A stretch of DNA of 64,000 nt, from positions 1-64,000 of the forward strand of contig CACFBG010000003.1 in assembly GCA_902564535.1 (NCBI GenBank), written 5' to 3'. Positions 39,111 through 48,698 of this stretch are shown here, in pieces. Both the position numbers and the translations under genes were made by a program. This stretch comes from an uncultured Prochlorococcus sp. (lineage in GTDB: Bacteria; Cyanobacteriota; Cyanobacteriia; PCC-6307; Cyanobiaceae). Positions within the stretch are counted from its first letter, which is position 1, and each line of letters opens with the position of its first letter. The notes beneath the pieces are model-generated. The model did no database searches and was not told the DNA's origin. It saw only the letters and a program-made list of their open reading frames with translations.

Positions 39111-39263
39111 TTCAGTTATCAAATTTTCTACCTTTGAGCAGTATTATTGTTTTTTTTAGCAACAAATAATATCTTTTTCCGAGAGATAAACTATATAGAC
39201 CCTTCTCATATTGCGAATCAATGTATACAGTTAGTTTAAATACATTTGAGTTGAGAAGGGTTA

Positions 39264-39740
39264 ATGCAATGCCCCTCATGCCAAAACACGGATAGTCGAG
39301 TCCTTGAGTCAAGAGCAGCTGACTCAGGCAAAAGTGTTCGTAGACGTCGGGAATGCCTCAATTGTGATTTCAGATTCACAACCTATGAAAGAGTAGAAAG
39401 CGTACCTATTACCGTTTGCAAACGAAATGGTAATAAAGAAGTTTTCAATAGAAGCAAGGTAGTTAATGGAATAAGTAAAGCTTGCGAAAAAACCACCATT
39501 AATTCAAATAAAATTGAGTTAATGGTTAATGAGATTGAACTTCAAATTCAACAAAACAACACTAGAGAAATTTCAACTAAAGAAATCGGGGAAATAGTAT
39601 TGAAACAATTACAAGTAGTTAATGAAGTTGCCTATGTCCGTTTTGCCTCAGTTCATCGAGAATTCCACGGAATTACTGATTTTGTTGCAACATTGGAAAG
39701 ATTTAAGCCTGGAAAGAGCCAACTAGCTCACGTAGGCTAA
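39264..39740 (+). CDS. nrdR: Transcriptional repressor NrdR
   Basis: A 158-residue regulator of ribonucleotide reductase genes. It has a zinc ribbon (C3-x2-C6 and C31-x2-C34) followed by an ATP-cone domain (about residues 49-139, [20 protein letters not shown]). Length matches the family. It is preceded by a 190-base spacer after the psbT terminator, so it should have its own promoter. Confidence 0.96.
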   Translation: MQCPSCQNTDSRVLESRAADSGKSVRRRRECLNCDFRFTTYERVESVPITVCKRNGNKEVFNRSKVVNGISKACEKTTINSNKIELMVNEIELQIQQNNTREISTKEIGEIVLKQLQVVNEVAYVRFASVHREFHGITDFVATLERFKPGKSQLAHVG

Positions 39741-39842
39741 AAATTAGAACTATAGAAATGTAGAGTAGGGGACTAATTCCGAAAGGTCGGCGGGCCACAC
39801 GGAAAACATTCAAACTGCCCAAGGGTAGACCGCCAATCAACC

Positions 39843-40940
39843 ATGTCTGCTAGCTCAAACGAAACTCTTCAAGAGGAAGCATTAAAAAAAGAATCTAGAG
39901 ATAACGACACACATCCAACCAATAGTCCAGAAAACATCTCCGAAGAGATTCAAGAGGAAACTTTAGATATTCCTGCTGAAGTTCCAGCTGCAGATAGCTC
40001 AAATAGCAGAGTCTCAAAAAAAGATTTAGATGGAGCTGGTTTTACTCTCGATGAGTTTGCATCATTACTAAGCAAATATGATTACAATTTCAAGCCTGGA
40101 GACATCGTAAATGGAACTGTTTTTGCGCTGGAATCTAAAGGGGCGATGATTGACATAGGAGCTAAGACAGCTGCCTTCATGCCGATGCAAGAAGTTTCAA
40201 TTAATAGAGTAGAAGGTCTGAGTGATGTTCTTCAACCATCCGAGACAAGAGAATTCTTCATCATGAGCGAAGAGAATGAAGATGGGCAACTTTCTCTTTC
40301 TATTCGTCGAATTGAATATCAAAGAGCTTGGGAACGAGTGAGACAACTGCAAAAAGAAGATGCGACTATATATTCAGAAGTATTTGCCACAAACAGAGGT
40401 GGTGCTTTAGTAAGAGTTGAGGGCCTGAGAGGATTTATTCCTGGCTCTCATATAAGTACTAGGAAAGCAAAAGAAGAACTCGTTGCTGATTTTCTTCCTT
40501 TAAAATTTCTAGAAGTAGATGAAGAAAGGAACAGGCTGGTATTGAGCCACAGAAGAGCATTAGTTGAAAGGAAGATGAATCGATTAGAAGTAGGAGAAGT
40601 AGTTATTGGGACAGTTAGAGGCATTAAACCTTATGGGGCATTTATTGATATTGGGGGAGTAAGTGGTTTGCTTCATATTTCTGAAATCAGTCATGAACAC
40701 ATAGAAACTCCTCATTCAGTCCTAAATGTCAATGATCAAATGAAAGTAATGATTATTGATTTAGATGCAGAAAGGGGCAGAATTTCCTTATCAACGAAAG
40801 CATTAGAACCTGAACCTGGGGATATGCTTACAGACCCACAAAAAGTATTTGATAAAGCTGAAGAAATGGCTGCGAGATATAAACAAATGCTTCTTGAACA
40901 AGCAGAAGAAGGAGAAGAGCCTCAAGTAATGCTTGTCTAA
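39843..40940 (+). CDS. rps1: 30S ribosomal protein S1
   Basis: A 365-residue cyanobacterial-type S1 that recruits mRNA to the small subunit. An acidic N-terminal tail of about 80 residues is followed by three S1 (OB-fold) domains at about 85-155, 172-238 and 255-325. These include GTVFALESKGAMIDIGAKTA and GTVRGIKPYGAFIDIGG. The 102-base leader contains GC-rich segments and may be a site for autoregulation, as known for other ribosomal protein genes. Confidence 0.95.
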   Translation: MSASSNETLQEEALKKESRDNDTHPTNSPENISEEIQEETLDIPAEVPAADSSNSRVSKKDLDGAGFTLDEFASLLSKYDYNFKPGDIVNGTVFALESKGAMIDIGAKTAAFMPMQEVSINRVEGLSDVLQPSETREFFIMSEENEDGQLSLSIRRIEYQRAWERVRQLQKEDATIYSEVFATNRGGALVRVEGLRGFIPGSHISTRKAKEELVADFLPLKFLEVDEERNRLVLSHRRALVERKMNRLEVGEVVIGTVRGIKPYGAFIDIGGVSGLLHISEISHEHIETPHSVLNVNDQMKVMIIDLDAERGRISLSTKALEPEPGDMLTDPQKVFDKAEEMAARYKQMLLEQAEEGEEPQVMLV

Positions 40941-40966
40941 ACATAATAAGAGTCTAGGCCTTTTAA

Positions 40967-41749
40967 ATGTCTAATTTATTGCTGAGAGGGACTCCGATCG
41001 GCAAAGTAAAAGCGATCCTATTTGACAAGGATGGAACCTTGTCAAATAGCGAAGAACACTTACTTTTAATTGCTTCATTACGATTAGAGCAAGCTTTAAA
41101 AAATTTCAAATTGGATGAAAGAGAAGAAACCGATGACTCCCTAGCAAAGCTAAAGAGAAACCTTAGCAAAATTTACGGTTTAACATCTAAAGGGCTTAAT
41201 CCTGATGGAATAATAGCAGTTGCATCTAGGGATCAAAATCTCATTTCAACCGCAACTATATTTACACTTTTAGGAAGGAATTGGCCCAATTCAATTAAAT
41301 TAGCTAATGATATATTTAATGCGGCAGATGAAATTTATGCAAACTCAAAACATACACAAATGATGAACCCACTATTACCAGGTGCACTATCTTTCCTAAA
41401 GGAATTAAAGAAAAATGGTATAGTTTGTTCATTAATAAGTAATGATGACAGCAAAGGTATTAAAAATTTTCTTATAAGTAACAATTTAGACAACCATATA
41501 TCTCAAGTTTGGAGCTGCGAAAACACTCCAAAGAAACCAGACCCTAATGCTGTTCATCAATTGTGTAACACACTTGGACTTAAACCAAAAGATTGCGCAC
41601 TCATTGGAGATGCTGATTCAGATCTATTAATGGCAAGACAAGCAGGCATTGAATTAGCCTTGGGTTTTACAGGTGGGTGGAAAACTACTCCTTTGCTTAC
41701 TTATCAACACCATTTAATTCATCATTGGGATGAGTTGAGTATTGACTAG
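40967..41749 (+). CDS. HAD-superfamily hydrolase (phosphoglycolate phosphatase-like)
   Basis: A 260-residue haloacid dehalogenase-type phosphatase. The motifs are ILFDKDGTLSN (nucleophile D20, D22), the ISNDD region (motif II), KKPDP (motif III) and IGDADSDLLMARQAG (motif IV). The length and cap position fit the phosphoglycolate phosphatase-like group. The physiological substrate is uncertain. It lies 26 bases after rps1 and 30 before metK, so the three may be co-transcribed. Confidence 0.87.
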   Translation: MSNLLLRGTPIGKVKAILFDKDGTLSNSEEHLLLIASLRLEQALKNFKLDEREETDDSLAKLKRNLSKIYGLTSKGLNPDGIIAVASRDQNLISTATIFTLLGRNWPNSIKLANDIFNAADEIYANSKHTQMMNPLLPGALSFLKELKKNGIVCSLISNDDSKGIKNFLISNNLDNHISQVWSCENTPKKPDPNAVHQLCNTLGLKPKDCALIGDADSDLLMARQAGIELALGFTGGWKTTPLLTYQHHLIHHWDELSID

Positions 41750-41779
41750 GACTAAACTCACTATCTATATAAATCTCAT

Positions 41780-43018
41780 ATGAGTAATTACATCTTCACC
41801 TCTGAATCAGTAACTGAAGGCCATCCTGACAAAATCTGTGATCAGATTAGTGATGGCGTATTGGATGCTCTTCTTACTCAAGACCCAACTAGCAGGGTGG
41901 CCTGTGAAACAGTTGTAAATACAGGACTATGCTTAATTACAGGAGAAGTAACATCAAAAGCCAAGGTTGATTTTATTAATCTTGCCAGGAAAGTAATAAA
42001 AGAGATTGGGTACTCAGATGCCCGCGCTGGTGGCTTTGACGCAAATAGCTGTTCTATTTTAGTTGCTTTGGACCAACAATCTCCAGATATTGCTAAAGGA
42101 GTCAATGAGGCTGATGATCATTTTGGCGACCCCTTAGACAAAGTAGGCGCTGGTGATCAAGGGATCATGTTTGGATATGCCTGTGATGAAACGCCAGAAT
42201 TAATGCCACTTCCAATAAGTCTTGCTCATAGACTGGCTAGAAGGCTTGCAATTGTCCGCCATCAAAACTTACTGGAATACTTACTTCCTGATGGCAAAAC
42301 TCAAGTAAGCGTAGCTTACGAGGGCAATCAACCTGTATCTATAGATACAATTTTAATTTCTACGCAACATACGTCTGAAATATCTGGAATTAGCAATGAA
42401 CCATCTATAAGAAAAAAAATCACAGAGGATTTATGGCGACATGTTGTCTTGCCTGCAACAAGTGACCTTGAATTAAAGCCAAGCTCTGAAACAACAAAAT
42501 TCTTAGTAAATCCAACTGGAAAATTTGTTGTAGGCGGGCCGCAAGGAGATGCAGGATTAACTGGTCGAAAAATAATTGTTGACACATATGGTGGTTATGC
42601 ACGTCATGGTGGCGGCGCATTCTCCGGCAAAGATCCAACAAAAGTTGATCGATCAGCTGCCTACGCAGCAAGGTATGTAGCAAAAAGTATTGTCGCAAGT
42701 GGATTAGCAAAAAAAGCTGAAGTTCAACTTAGCTATGCAATAGGCCTATCTCAACCTGTATCAATTTTAGTAGAGACCTTTGGGACGGAAAAAGTATCAA
42801 AATCAAAAATAAATGACATAGTAAAAGAACACTTTGACTTAAGGCCAGGTGCCATTATTAAATCTTTTAATCTTTGCAATCTACCCAAAGAGAATAATGG
42901 AAAATTTTATAGAAAAACTGCAGCCTATGGTCATTTTGGAAGGAAAGACCTTGACCTCCCATGGGAAAATGTATCGGAGAAAGCTAAAGAGATCAAGGAG
43001 GCAATATCTTTAAATTAA
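41780..43018 (+). CDS. metK: S-adenosylmethionine synthase
   Basis: A 412-residue enzyme that makes S-adenosylmethionine from methionine and ATP. Family signatures are complete: [32 protein letters not shown] and [19 protein letters not shown]. Length fits the cyanobacterial enzyme. It lies between a HAD hydrolase and an FGGY kinase on the same strand. Confidence 0.98.
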   Translation: MSNYIFTSESVTEGHPDKICDQISDGVLDALLTQDPTSRVACETVVNTGLCLITGEVTSKAKVDFINLARKVIKEIGYSDARAGGFDANSCSILVALDQQSPDIAKGVNEADDHFGDPLDKVGAGDQGIMFGYACDETPELMPLPISLAHRLARRLAIVRHQNLLEYLLPDGKTQVSVAYEGNQPVSIDTILISTQHTSEISGISNEPSIRKKITEDLWRHVVLPATSDLELKPSSETTKFLVNPTGKFVVGGPQGDAGLTGRKIIVDTYGGYARHGGGAFSGKDPTKVDRSAAYAARYVAKSIVASGLAKKAEVQLSYAIGLSQPVSILVETFGTEKVSKSKINDIVKEHFDLRPGAIIKSFNLCNLPKENNGKFYRKTAAYGHFGRKDLDLPWENVSEKAKEIKEAISLN

Positions 43019-43039
43019 ATATTTTTATTCCAACTATTC

Positions 43040-44287
43040 TTGACTAAAAATTCAATGTTTCTAGGAATAGATTTAGGGAGTAGTGGAGTCCGTATTAGTA
43101 TATGTAATGAAAATGAAGAATTAGTATTCTTTAATGAAATTAAATATCCTGTTGGTCTAGAAATTCCAAATAACTGGTCTAAATGTTGTCAAGAGCTAAT
43201 AGGGAAGATTCCCACTTCAATCAAAAGAGATATTAAAGCATGCTCAGTTGATGGTACATCAGGGACTTTATTAGCATGCAATAAGGAAGGTCTGCCCTTA
43301 GGTCCTGCATTAGCATTCAATGAGAATTATTATGAACATATAGATTCAATTAATAGTTTATTTCCAGGCTTGAATGATGTTATATACAAAAAAAATAGCC
43401 TTTCAAGAGCATTTGAGTTAATTAAAAATCATGGAAAAGATATCCTATTAAGGCATCAAGCGGACTGGATAAATGGTTGGCTAATGAACAATTGGAATTA
43501 CGGAGAAGAAGGAAACAATCTACGTTTAGGTTGGGACATAATACATAAAAAATGGCCAGATAGTTATCAGCAACTCCCCTGGCTTAATTCATTACCAACA
43601 ATAATTGAAAGTGGTTGTAAAGTTGGCATGATTTCACCAAGTAAAGCTAAAAATCTTGATCTATCAGAACAAACTATTATTATTTCGGGAACAACTGATT
43701 CTAATGCAGCTGTAATAGCTTCTAAAGCAAAGTTAAGTGAAGGAATATCTGTTTTAGGTAGCACAATAGTTGTTAAAAGCTTTGTCTCTAAACCTTTAAA
43801 TGGCGATGGAATAAGTAATCATAGAATCGCGGGGCAATGGTTGGCAGGAGGTGCTTCAAATGCTGGCGGGAAAGTCCTTAAAGAATTTTTCACTGACAAA
43901 GAACTCATAGAATTAAGCAGACAAATCAATCCCCATATAACAACTGGAATAAAAATGATTCCCCTACCTAAAAAAGGAGAAAGGTTCCCTATAAATGATC
44001 CCAATTTGAAGCCTTTACTAGAGCCGAGACCTATTAGCGATAGTCTATTCCTTCATGCAATGCTTGAAGGCTTAGCAGAAATAGAAGCCAAAGGTTGGAA
44101 GAAACTTATTGAGATGGGAGCCAATCCTCCAGAGCGAATTATTACAATAGGAGGTGGAGCTAATAACCCACAATGGAGAATAATTAGAGAAAAGGCGATA
44201 AATATTCCAATCAAAACTTCAAATAATCCAACTTCTTATGGATCTGCAATCATAGCTCTCAAGGGATTTAGAAAAATTCTTAAATAA
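43040..44287 (+). CDS. FGGY-family carbohydrate kinase (D-ribulose kinase-like)
   Basis: A 415-residue sugar kinase. The phosphate loop is FLGIDLGSSGVRIS; DGTSGTLL, SGTTDSNAAV and the C-terminal TIGGGANNPQW block are visible. It is shorter than glycerol kinase. It resembles the cyanobacterial/plant D-ribulose kinase group rather than xylulose kinases, but the substrate is not certain. The start codon at 43040 is TTG; the ATG at 43055 (MFLGIDLG) is an alternative. It follows metK closely. Confidence 0.85.
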   Translation: MTKNSMFLGIDLGSSGVRISICNENEELVFFNEIKYPVGLEIPNNWSKCCQELIGKIPTSIKRDIKACSVDGTSGTLLACNKEGLPLGPALAFNENYYEHIDSINSLFPGLNDVIYKKNSLSRAFELIKNHGKDILLRHQADWINGWLMNNWNYGEEGNNLRLGWDIIHKKWPDSYQQLPWLNSLPTIIESGCKVGMISPSKAKNLDLSEQTIIISGTTDSNAAVIASKAKLSEGISVLGSTIVVKSFVSKPLNGDGISNHRIAGQWLAGGASNAGGKVLKEFFTDKELIELSRQINPHITTGIKMIPLPKKGERFPINDPNLKPLLEPRPISDSLFLHAMLEGLAEIEAKGWKKLIEMGANPPERIITIGGGANNPQWRIIREKAINIPIKTSNNPTSYGSAIIALKGFRKILK

Positions 44288-44416
44288 AGAAGATTTTAAA
44301 TCAAAATACTATTCATTCAAGAATCTCAATTAAAGATCAAAGGAAAAGATGTGCCAATGAAAATCATACTATTCTCTTCTAATCTATTTCACATAGCAAA
44401 TCCATGAGAAGCCCTT

Positions 44417-44722
44417 ATGATGCAACTATTGTTTAAAACGCAATCAATAGTGAGCAAAAAATCCTTCACCCCAAAAGATAGCTTAAGAATCTGCCAACAT
44501 ATGAATGCAGATCACCAAGAGGCAGTTGTTGCCTATGCAAGGCATTATGGACATTGTCCTGAAGCTAAAAAAGCAAAAATGCTCTTAATTTCTTCCCATA
44601 CGATGACATTAGATGTTGAGGGGAAATCAATTGAGATTATGTTTGATCATGTACTTAGTGATAGCAAAGATGCACACCAAACCTTAGTAAGCATGCTAAA
44701 GAAAATCCCCCCAGATAACTGA
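44417..44722 (+). CDS. DUF2470-domain protein
   Basis: A 101-residue small protein. The core ICQHMNADHQEAVVAYARHY is typical of DUF2470, a domain found in heme-utilisation proteins and in chloroplast proteins linked to heme oxygenase or glutamyl-tRNA reductase binding. It also has the downstream block MLLISSHTMTLDVEG. A role in tetrapyrrole control is possible but not shown. The start may be either of the two adjacent ATG codons. Confidence 0.8.
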   Translation: MMQLLFKTQSIVSKKSFTPKDSLRICQHMNADHQEAVVAYARHYGHCPEAKKAKMLLISSHTMTLDVEGKSIEIMFDHVLSDSKDAHQTLVSMLKKIPPDN

Positions 44723-44875
44723 TCAAACAATTGCTAAAAATCTAAATTCCAAGATTTAAATTTTGAAGTTAACTTCACTTCCCTTTCCAAAACAAGAACA
44801 CACAACTTTCTCGGATATAGAAAGTTGCCTCCTCTTCTCATCGTGATCTAAAATTGGAGTTGGTTAAAACTTTGA

Positions 44876-44951
44876 GCCGGGATAGCTCAGTTGGTAGAGC
44901 AGGCGACTGAAAATCGCCGTGTCCCCAGTTCAAATCTGGGTCCTGGCACCA
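44876..44951 (+). tRNA. tRNA-Phe (GAA), CCA encoded
   Basis: 73-base cloverleaf plus an encoded CCA. The acceptor is GCCGGGA/TCCTGGC (one G-T pair) with discriminator A, the anticodon stem is GGCGA/TCGCC with loop CTGAAAA, and the T-arm holds AGTTCAAATCT. A near copy of its 3' end lies at 45108-45127. Confidence 0.97.
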
Positions 44952-45037
44952 TCAATTCGAACATTTGATACCTCTAAAACCCTTGCTAACAAAAGGTTTT
45001 TTGAGTATCTGGACAACACAAACAAATCAACTGAATT

Positions 45038-45058
45038 GGGCGGTAAGTTCGCTTACCA
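45038..45058. other. Short UUCG-type hairpin in the gap after tRNA-Phe
   Basis: GGTAAG-TTCG-CTTACC forms a 6-bp stem with a UUCG-type loop. It lies between tRNA-Phe and its 3'-end copy. It has no long T-run. Confidence 0.45.
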
Positions 45059-45107
45059 GGACAACCAATCGCCAGTTATAGTCTAGTTTATTCACGCTTA
45101 GTACCCT

Positions 45108-45127
45108 TTCAAACTTGGGTCCTGGCA
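45108..45127 (+). repeat. Copy of the tRNA-Phe 3' end (attachment-site-like repeat)
   Basis: Eighteen of 20 bases match the tRNA-Phe 3' end at 44929-44948; the two differences are a TC/CT swap. Direct repeats of tRNA 3' ends are typical scars of site-specific integration or of small tandem duplication. It lies 179 bases downstream, at the left edge of a gene-poor stretch. Confidence 0.65.
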
Positions 45128-45130
45128 TAC

Positions 45131-45388
45131 TTGCGTTATTCAACTGTGATTTTTAGCAATTGCGATGCTCCTCAAGATCGCACTTATAACAATGCAGATA
45201 GTTTTGCCTTCTCCTTTGATGAATATTGGCAAAGATTTAACTCAATTGAAAAAAATTCCCTTAAACCAAAAGAGGAAAAGATAAAAATCATTCTTAAGGC
45301 CTTAGAAGACCATCCATTCGCTAAAGAAGCTCCTACGAAAGCCTATGAAATAGTAAAGTTTCGAGTTAAACTCTTGAATCTAGAATAA
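45131..45388 (+). CDS. Hypothetical protein (85 aa, TTG start)
   Basis: The frame starts with TTG (LRYSTVIFSN) and has no internal Met. The protein is hydrophilic and mostly helical after residue 35 (KPKEEKIKIILKALEDHPFA). No family recognised. Its start is only three bases after the tRNA-Phe 3'-end copy. It may therefore be the truncated rest of a longer gene brought in with that repeat. Confidence 0.45.
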   Translation: MRYSTVIFSNCDAPQDRTYNNADSFAFSFDEYWQRFNSIEKNSLKPKEEKIKIILKALEDHPFAKEAPTKAYEIVKFRVKLLNLE

Positions 45389-45577
45389 TTAATTGGCATT
45401 TATTTAACACATAAATAGCCAGATCAAGTAAATATTTAAATTGCATAAAAACTATTTTGAATATAATTTACTAACTATAGAGAATTCAACTAAAAAGAAT
45501 TTCGATAATACTCTCATAAACAATAAGTTTATCTAACTTTTCACAAAATCAAGGAAATCAGAATGATTATCTTTTAC

Positions 45578-45736
45578 TTAGGAGCAAATTTTATCAAATG
45601 CCTGTGTGCTTTCTAATTCGTCTAATTTTTGCTCGATCTCAAGTATTCTTAGAGTAATGAGCTCACTCAACTCGGAAGACAAATGAAGTTGTTGCCCAAG
45701 CCTATGCTCAAGAGAAGTTGTTTCCAAAACAATCAT
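45578..45736 (-). CDS. Tiny coiled-coil-like protein (52 aa)
   Basis: Minus-strand frame MIVLETTSLEHRLGQQLHLS continuing as an amphipathic helix (ELITLRILEIEQKLDELEST). Its heptad-like leucines suggest a coiled coil. No ribosome-binding site is clear. It is the only good frame in the 45.4-46.4 kb gap. Confidence 0.45.
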   Translation of the reverse strand: MIVLETTSLEHRLGQQLHLSSELSELITLRILEIEQKLDELESTQAFDKICS

Positions 45737-46428
45737 CCCAAAAAAGGAGTTTTGTTGATGTTATCTACCTTAAGCTATATGTCCATCTCTTAATAGACTA
45801 AAAGGCATATTTGCCAATATCTTCAATTTCCCCTTAGGCAATTAATCGTAAGGAGATCTCTACCAAAACTTTAGCAAACTTACATTCATAAAACTCGCAA
45901 GATCAAGTCTTGCTCAAGTATGGATTGCATACCTGAGGGCAGGTTCGAAGTCACGCCAAATCGTATTATTATTGCAAAGATAAGTTACTACGTAATTCTT
46001 GCTAGAAAAGGGCGTACAACAAATAGCAGAATTTAATTATTGATTGATCTAACTCTTCAAGTAGTTACCGAAATAATTTCATGGGGTTTGGATATGTTTA
46101 AAGATTTATCGTAGCAATGGGAGAATTCTTTGGTGGTATTTTACTAGATATAAGCAGGTCGTAAGCATCACAAAAATCGTGATTTACATTTTACTTTGTT
46201 TTTACTTTGAGAGCACTTTTTATGCTCCTAGTATTAGATTTTTCTAGGGAAGATTAGCCTTAAATACTTTAAGGAGTAAACAAACTCAGTCTTGTGTATA
46301 TACTTTTAGCCTACTTAGACTATTAGAAAAAACCTTCAAAAAATCTAAGCATTGCAATTGGTATAGATTAACAGCAGAAAGTCAAATGATTATATTAAAA
46401 TAATTTTGAAGATAAGCTTTATTTGAAG
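45737..46428. other. Gene-poor stretch upstream of the phycoerythrin linker gene
   Basis: Nearly 700 AT-rich bases with no credible protein gene. It contains a GCAAGA/TCTTGC hairpin near 45898-45914. A 15-codon frame near 46117 is too short to support. The right end should hold the promoter of the linker gene. It may be eroded sequence. Confidence 0.5.
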
Positions 46429-47319
46429 ATGTCATCAATTCCTTTTAAAGCATTTAAATTTGGGGCTCTTAGCTTATTCAAAGAAAAAGTTTCTTATGGG
46501 AAGTCAAGGGTTGCTGGGAGCAAAAAAGTAAGTTACCTTTTATGCTCAAAAGCAGGTTTAATGCCTGGACAGCCTGAAATATTTAATCCAACTCGTTTTA
46601 GTGACCCTTTTTCCGAAAACTCTTTATATATGAATTCTATGATCAGCGACTATAAATTAAATCAAAAATATTCAATAAATAAAGTAAAAGGTTCGAAGTA
46701 TCAAAGAAGTAACGAAGATGATTTTACTTATGATAATTATTCTCCGCATGATGATGAAACTTACAGACTAGCTATTAATGCTTCGTACAAACAAGTTTAC
46801 GGCAACTTTAATTTAATGCATAGCGAAAGATCTGTTGATTTAGAAAGAAGACTAAGGAATGGAGATATTACTATTAAAGAATTTATTCGAGGTATTGCTA
46901 AGTCCAATTTATATAAGAGACTCTACTTTGAATCTGTCTCTCAACAAAGATCAATCGAACTTAATTTTATTCATCTACTAGGCAGACCTCCATTAAACCA
47001 ACAGGAAATTATTAAACATATAGAATTAATTCATGAATATGGAATTGAAAAGCATATCGACAACTTAATAGACTCAGATGAATACAATGAAATATTCGGT
47101 AAATATATAGTCCCATATAATCGTTGTTGGAACTCACCTTGTGGGATTACAACAGCTAGCTTTATAAATTCATCTATATTAAAGAGAGGATTTGCTGTAA
47201 GCGATAATGTACTTAATATGACATTTTTCAACCCTATTAAAGGAGCAAGTCTTATATTTAAGAATCTTTCCCATAATGGTCATGTAGAGCAAATAAAACT
47301 TCCAAGTATTGTCAAATAA
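46429..47319 (+). CDS. ppeC: Phycoerythrin-associated linker (PBS linker domain)
   Basis: A 296-residue protein with one phycobilisome linker domain (Pfam PBS_linker_poly type, about residues 105-250). Visible blocks are YGNFNLMHSERSVDLERRLRNG, then IRGIAKSNLYKRLYFE and FIHLLGRPP. A basic N-terminus precedes it, with a lone cysteine (about C39) in YLLCSKAGLMPGQP that could bind a bilin as in marine gamma subunits. The ATG at 46429 is preferred to the TTG two codons upstream. It is the first plus-strand gene of the phycoerythrin locus. Prochlorococcus lacks ordinary phycobilisomes, so it probably anchors phycoerythrin to the thylakoid. Confidence 0.87.
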   Translation: MSSIPFKAFKFGALSLFKEKVSYGKSRVAGSKKVSYLLCSKAGLMPGQPEIFNPTRFSDPFSENSLYMNSMISDYKLNQKYSINKVKGSKYQRSNEDDFTYDNYSPHDDETYRLAINASYKQVYGNFNLMHSERSVDLERRLRNGDITIKEFIRGIAKSNLYKRLYFESVSQQRSIELNFIHLLGRPPLNQQEIIKHIELIHEYGIEKHIDNLIDSDEYNEIFGKYIVPYNRCWNSPCGITTASFINSSILKRGFAVSDNVLNMTFFNPIKGASLIFKNLSHNGHVEQIKLPSIVK

Positions 47320-47546
47320 TAATTATGCAATTAATTAAGAATCATTTCTTTTAATAAAGACCTTGAGGCTAAACAGTAAGATCAAACATATTGCTTAAAT
47401 TTTAAAGATTAATTTTGAGAAAGACTCCCTAAGGGAACAGTTATCAATCAAGTTCTACTCTCATTCAATTTCAATGACAAGCGTTATTTTGAAAAGATAT
47501 AAAGAACTTTCTAGGACAAAAGCAAAGTTTTCTATAGAGAGTTCAA

Positions 47547-48086
47547 ATGAAAATTGAGCAATTTATTGCTCTAAGTGAGGGCGAATGGAAATCAATGCGA
47601 AGTGGGCATTCTCTTGCCTTTCAACAATTTGAGGAAGTCCTAAGTCTAATTAAAATAGAACAAGTTAATATTGAAGATGAAAATATCAAAAACTTACTTA
47701 TAGCTAATCGCTTTAAAGATAACTTAAATGAGAAAAAATTACCTTTTAAAATTATGTGGGAGTCTGAGAGTGATTGGAATTCAGATAAATCTCAAACCTT
47801 CTCAAAAGGAACATGTTATTTATTAGCCATTCCAAAATCTAAAGAAGAAGGGTTTTTAATTAGAAGCAAAGGTTATACAGAAGATATATTTACTATTTCT
47901 AATTATAGATTTTTAGATGACGGAACATTTTTACTGAAAACGAAATACAATCAAACCAAAATAGAAGAAAGGATCTGGTTTGCATCCAACAATGTCAGAT
48001 GCAGATCTTCGATTACATACAGTTCAGACGAAAAAGCTATTCTTCAAACCTCTTACTCGTCGGAGATAAGAAGGCTTAAAATCTAA
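47547..48086 (+). CDS. cpeS: Phycobilin lyase CpeS family
   Basis: A 179-residue lipocalin-fold lyase (CpcS/CpeS family) that attaches phycoerythrobilin to Cys-82 of phycoerythrin subunits. The start MKIEQFIALSEGEWKSMRSG is typical. Later blocks PFKIMWESESDWN and ERIWFASNNVRCRSS also fit. It is followed by cpeT after nine bases. The alpha-82 and beta-82 sites it would serve are retained in this window. Confidence 0.9.
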   Translation: MKIEQFIALSEGEWKSMRSGHSLAFQQFEEVLSLIKIEQVNIEDENIKNLLIANRFKDNLNEKKLPFKIMWESESDWNSDKSQTFSKGTCYLLAIPKSKEEGFLIRSKGYTEDIFTISNYRFLDDGTFLLKTKYNQTKIEERIWFASNNVRCRSSITYSSDEKAILQTSYSSEIRRLKI

Positions 48087-48095
48087 TAGATAGTT

Positions 48096-48698
48096 ATGAC
48101 AAAAAGATCTCTAATTAAATTTACTAAAGCTTTAGTTGGTAAATATAGCAATGAAGAGCAATCTTCTATTAATCCAATGCTATTTGCTCATATTAATATT
48201 TTTTTTCAACCTTTACCATGGTCAATCTTCAAGGAGCCAATATTATACTCTGAGCAAAGTTATAATTATTCTCCATGGTCACCATATAAGCAATCCTTAC
48301 ATAAGGTAAGAATGGATAAGAAGTCTATTGTTTTAGAAAATTATATTATTGATAATCCAATAAGAATAGCAGGGTCAGGATTCATGCCTGAACTATTAGA
48401 AAACCTTAGGAACTCTAAACTCAAAATAAGATCTGGGTGCTCGATGTATTTCAAAGAAATAGACGCTGGTTTTTATCAAGGTGAGATTGAAGCTGGTAAT
48501 TCCTGCTTGATAAAGCATTCTGGGGAAATAACATATGTATCTAGTAAAGTTTCATTCACAGAAGATTCATGGGAGGTACTTGATGAAGGCTTTGAATATA
48601 ATACTAATAGAAAAATATGGGGTTCAAATTATGGTCCCATGAAATTCAGAAAAGTTATAAGTTTAAGCTCAAAGATTAATCAAAATTATTTCAGATGA
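48096..48698 (+). CDS. cpeT: Phycobilin lyase CpeT family
   Basis: A 200-residue lyase of the CpcT/CpeT family. Members attach or handle bilin at beta-Cys-165 (CpcT) or act as phycoerythrin chaperones (CpeT). It has HINIFFQPLPWSIFKEPILYSEQSY and the GSGCSMYF-like RSGCSMYFKE block. The C-terminal motif SNYGPMKFRK is present. It converges on cpeY with an 8-base overlap. Confidence 0.88.
   Translation: MTKRSLIKFTKALVGKYSNEEQSSINPMLFAHINIFFQPLPWSIFKEPILYSEQSYNYSPWSPYKQSLHKVRMDKKSIVLENYIIDNPIRIAGSGFMPELLENLRNSKLKIRSGCSMYFKEIDAGFYQGEIEAGNSCLIKHSGEITYVSSKVSFTEDSWEVLDEGFEYNTNRKIWGSNYGPMKFRKVISLSSKINQNYFR

Noticed and set aside
42328-42710. Two overlapping minus-strand frames
   Set aside because: They lie fully inside metK and look like shadows of its codon pattern.
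45945-45965. GGTTCGAAGTC, like a tRNA T-loop
   Set aside because: The flanks do not pair as a T-stem, and there is no anticodon or acceptor arm around it.
46117-46164. 15-codon frame MGEFFGGILLDISRS
   Set aside because: Too short and without coupling or a ribosome-binding site to support it.
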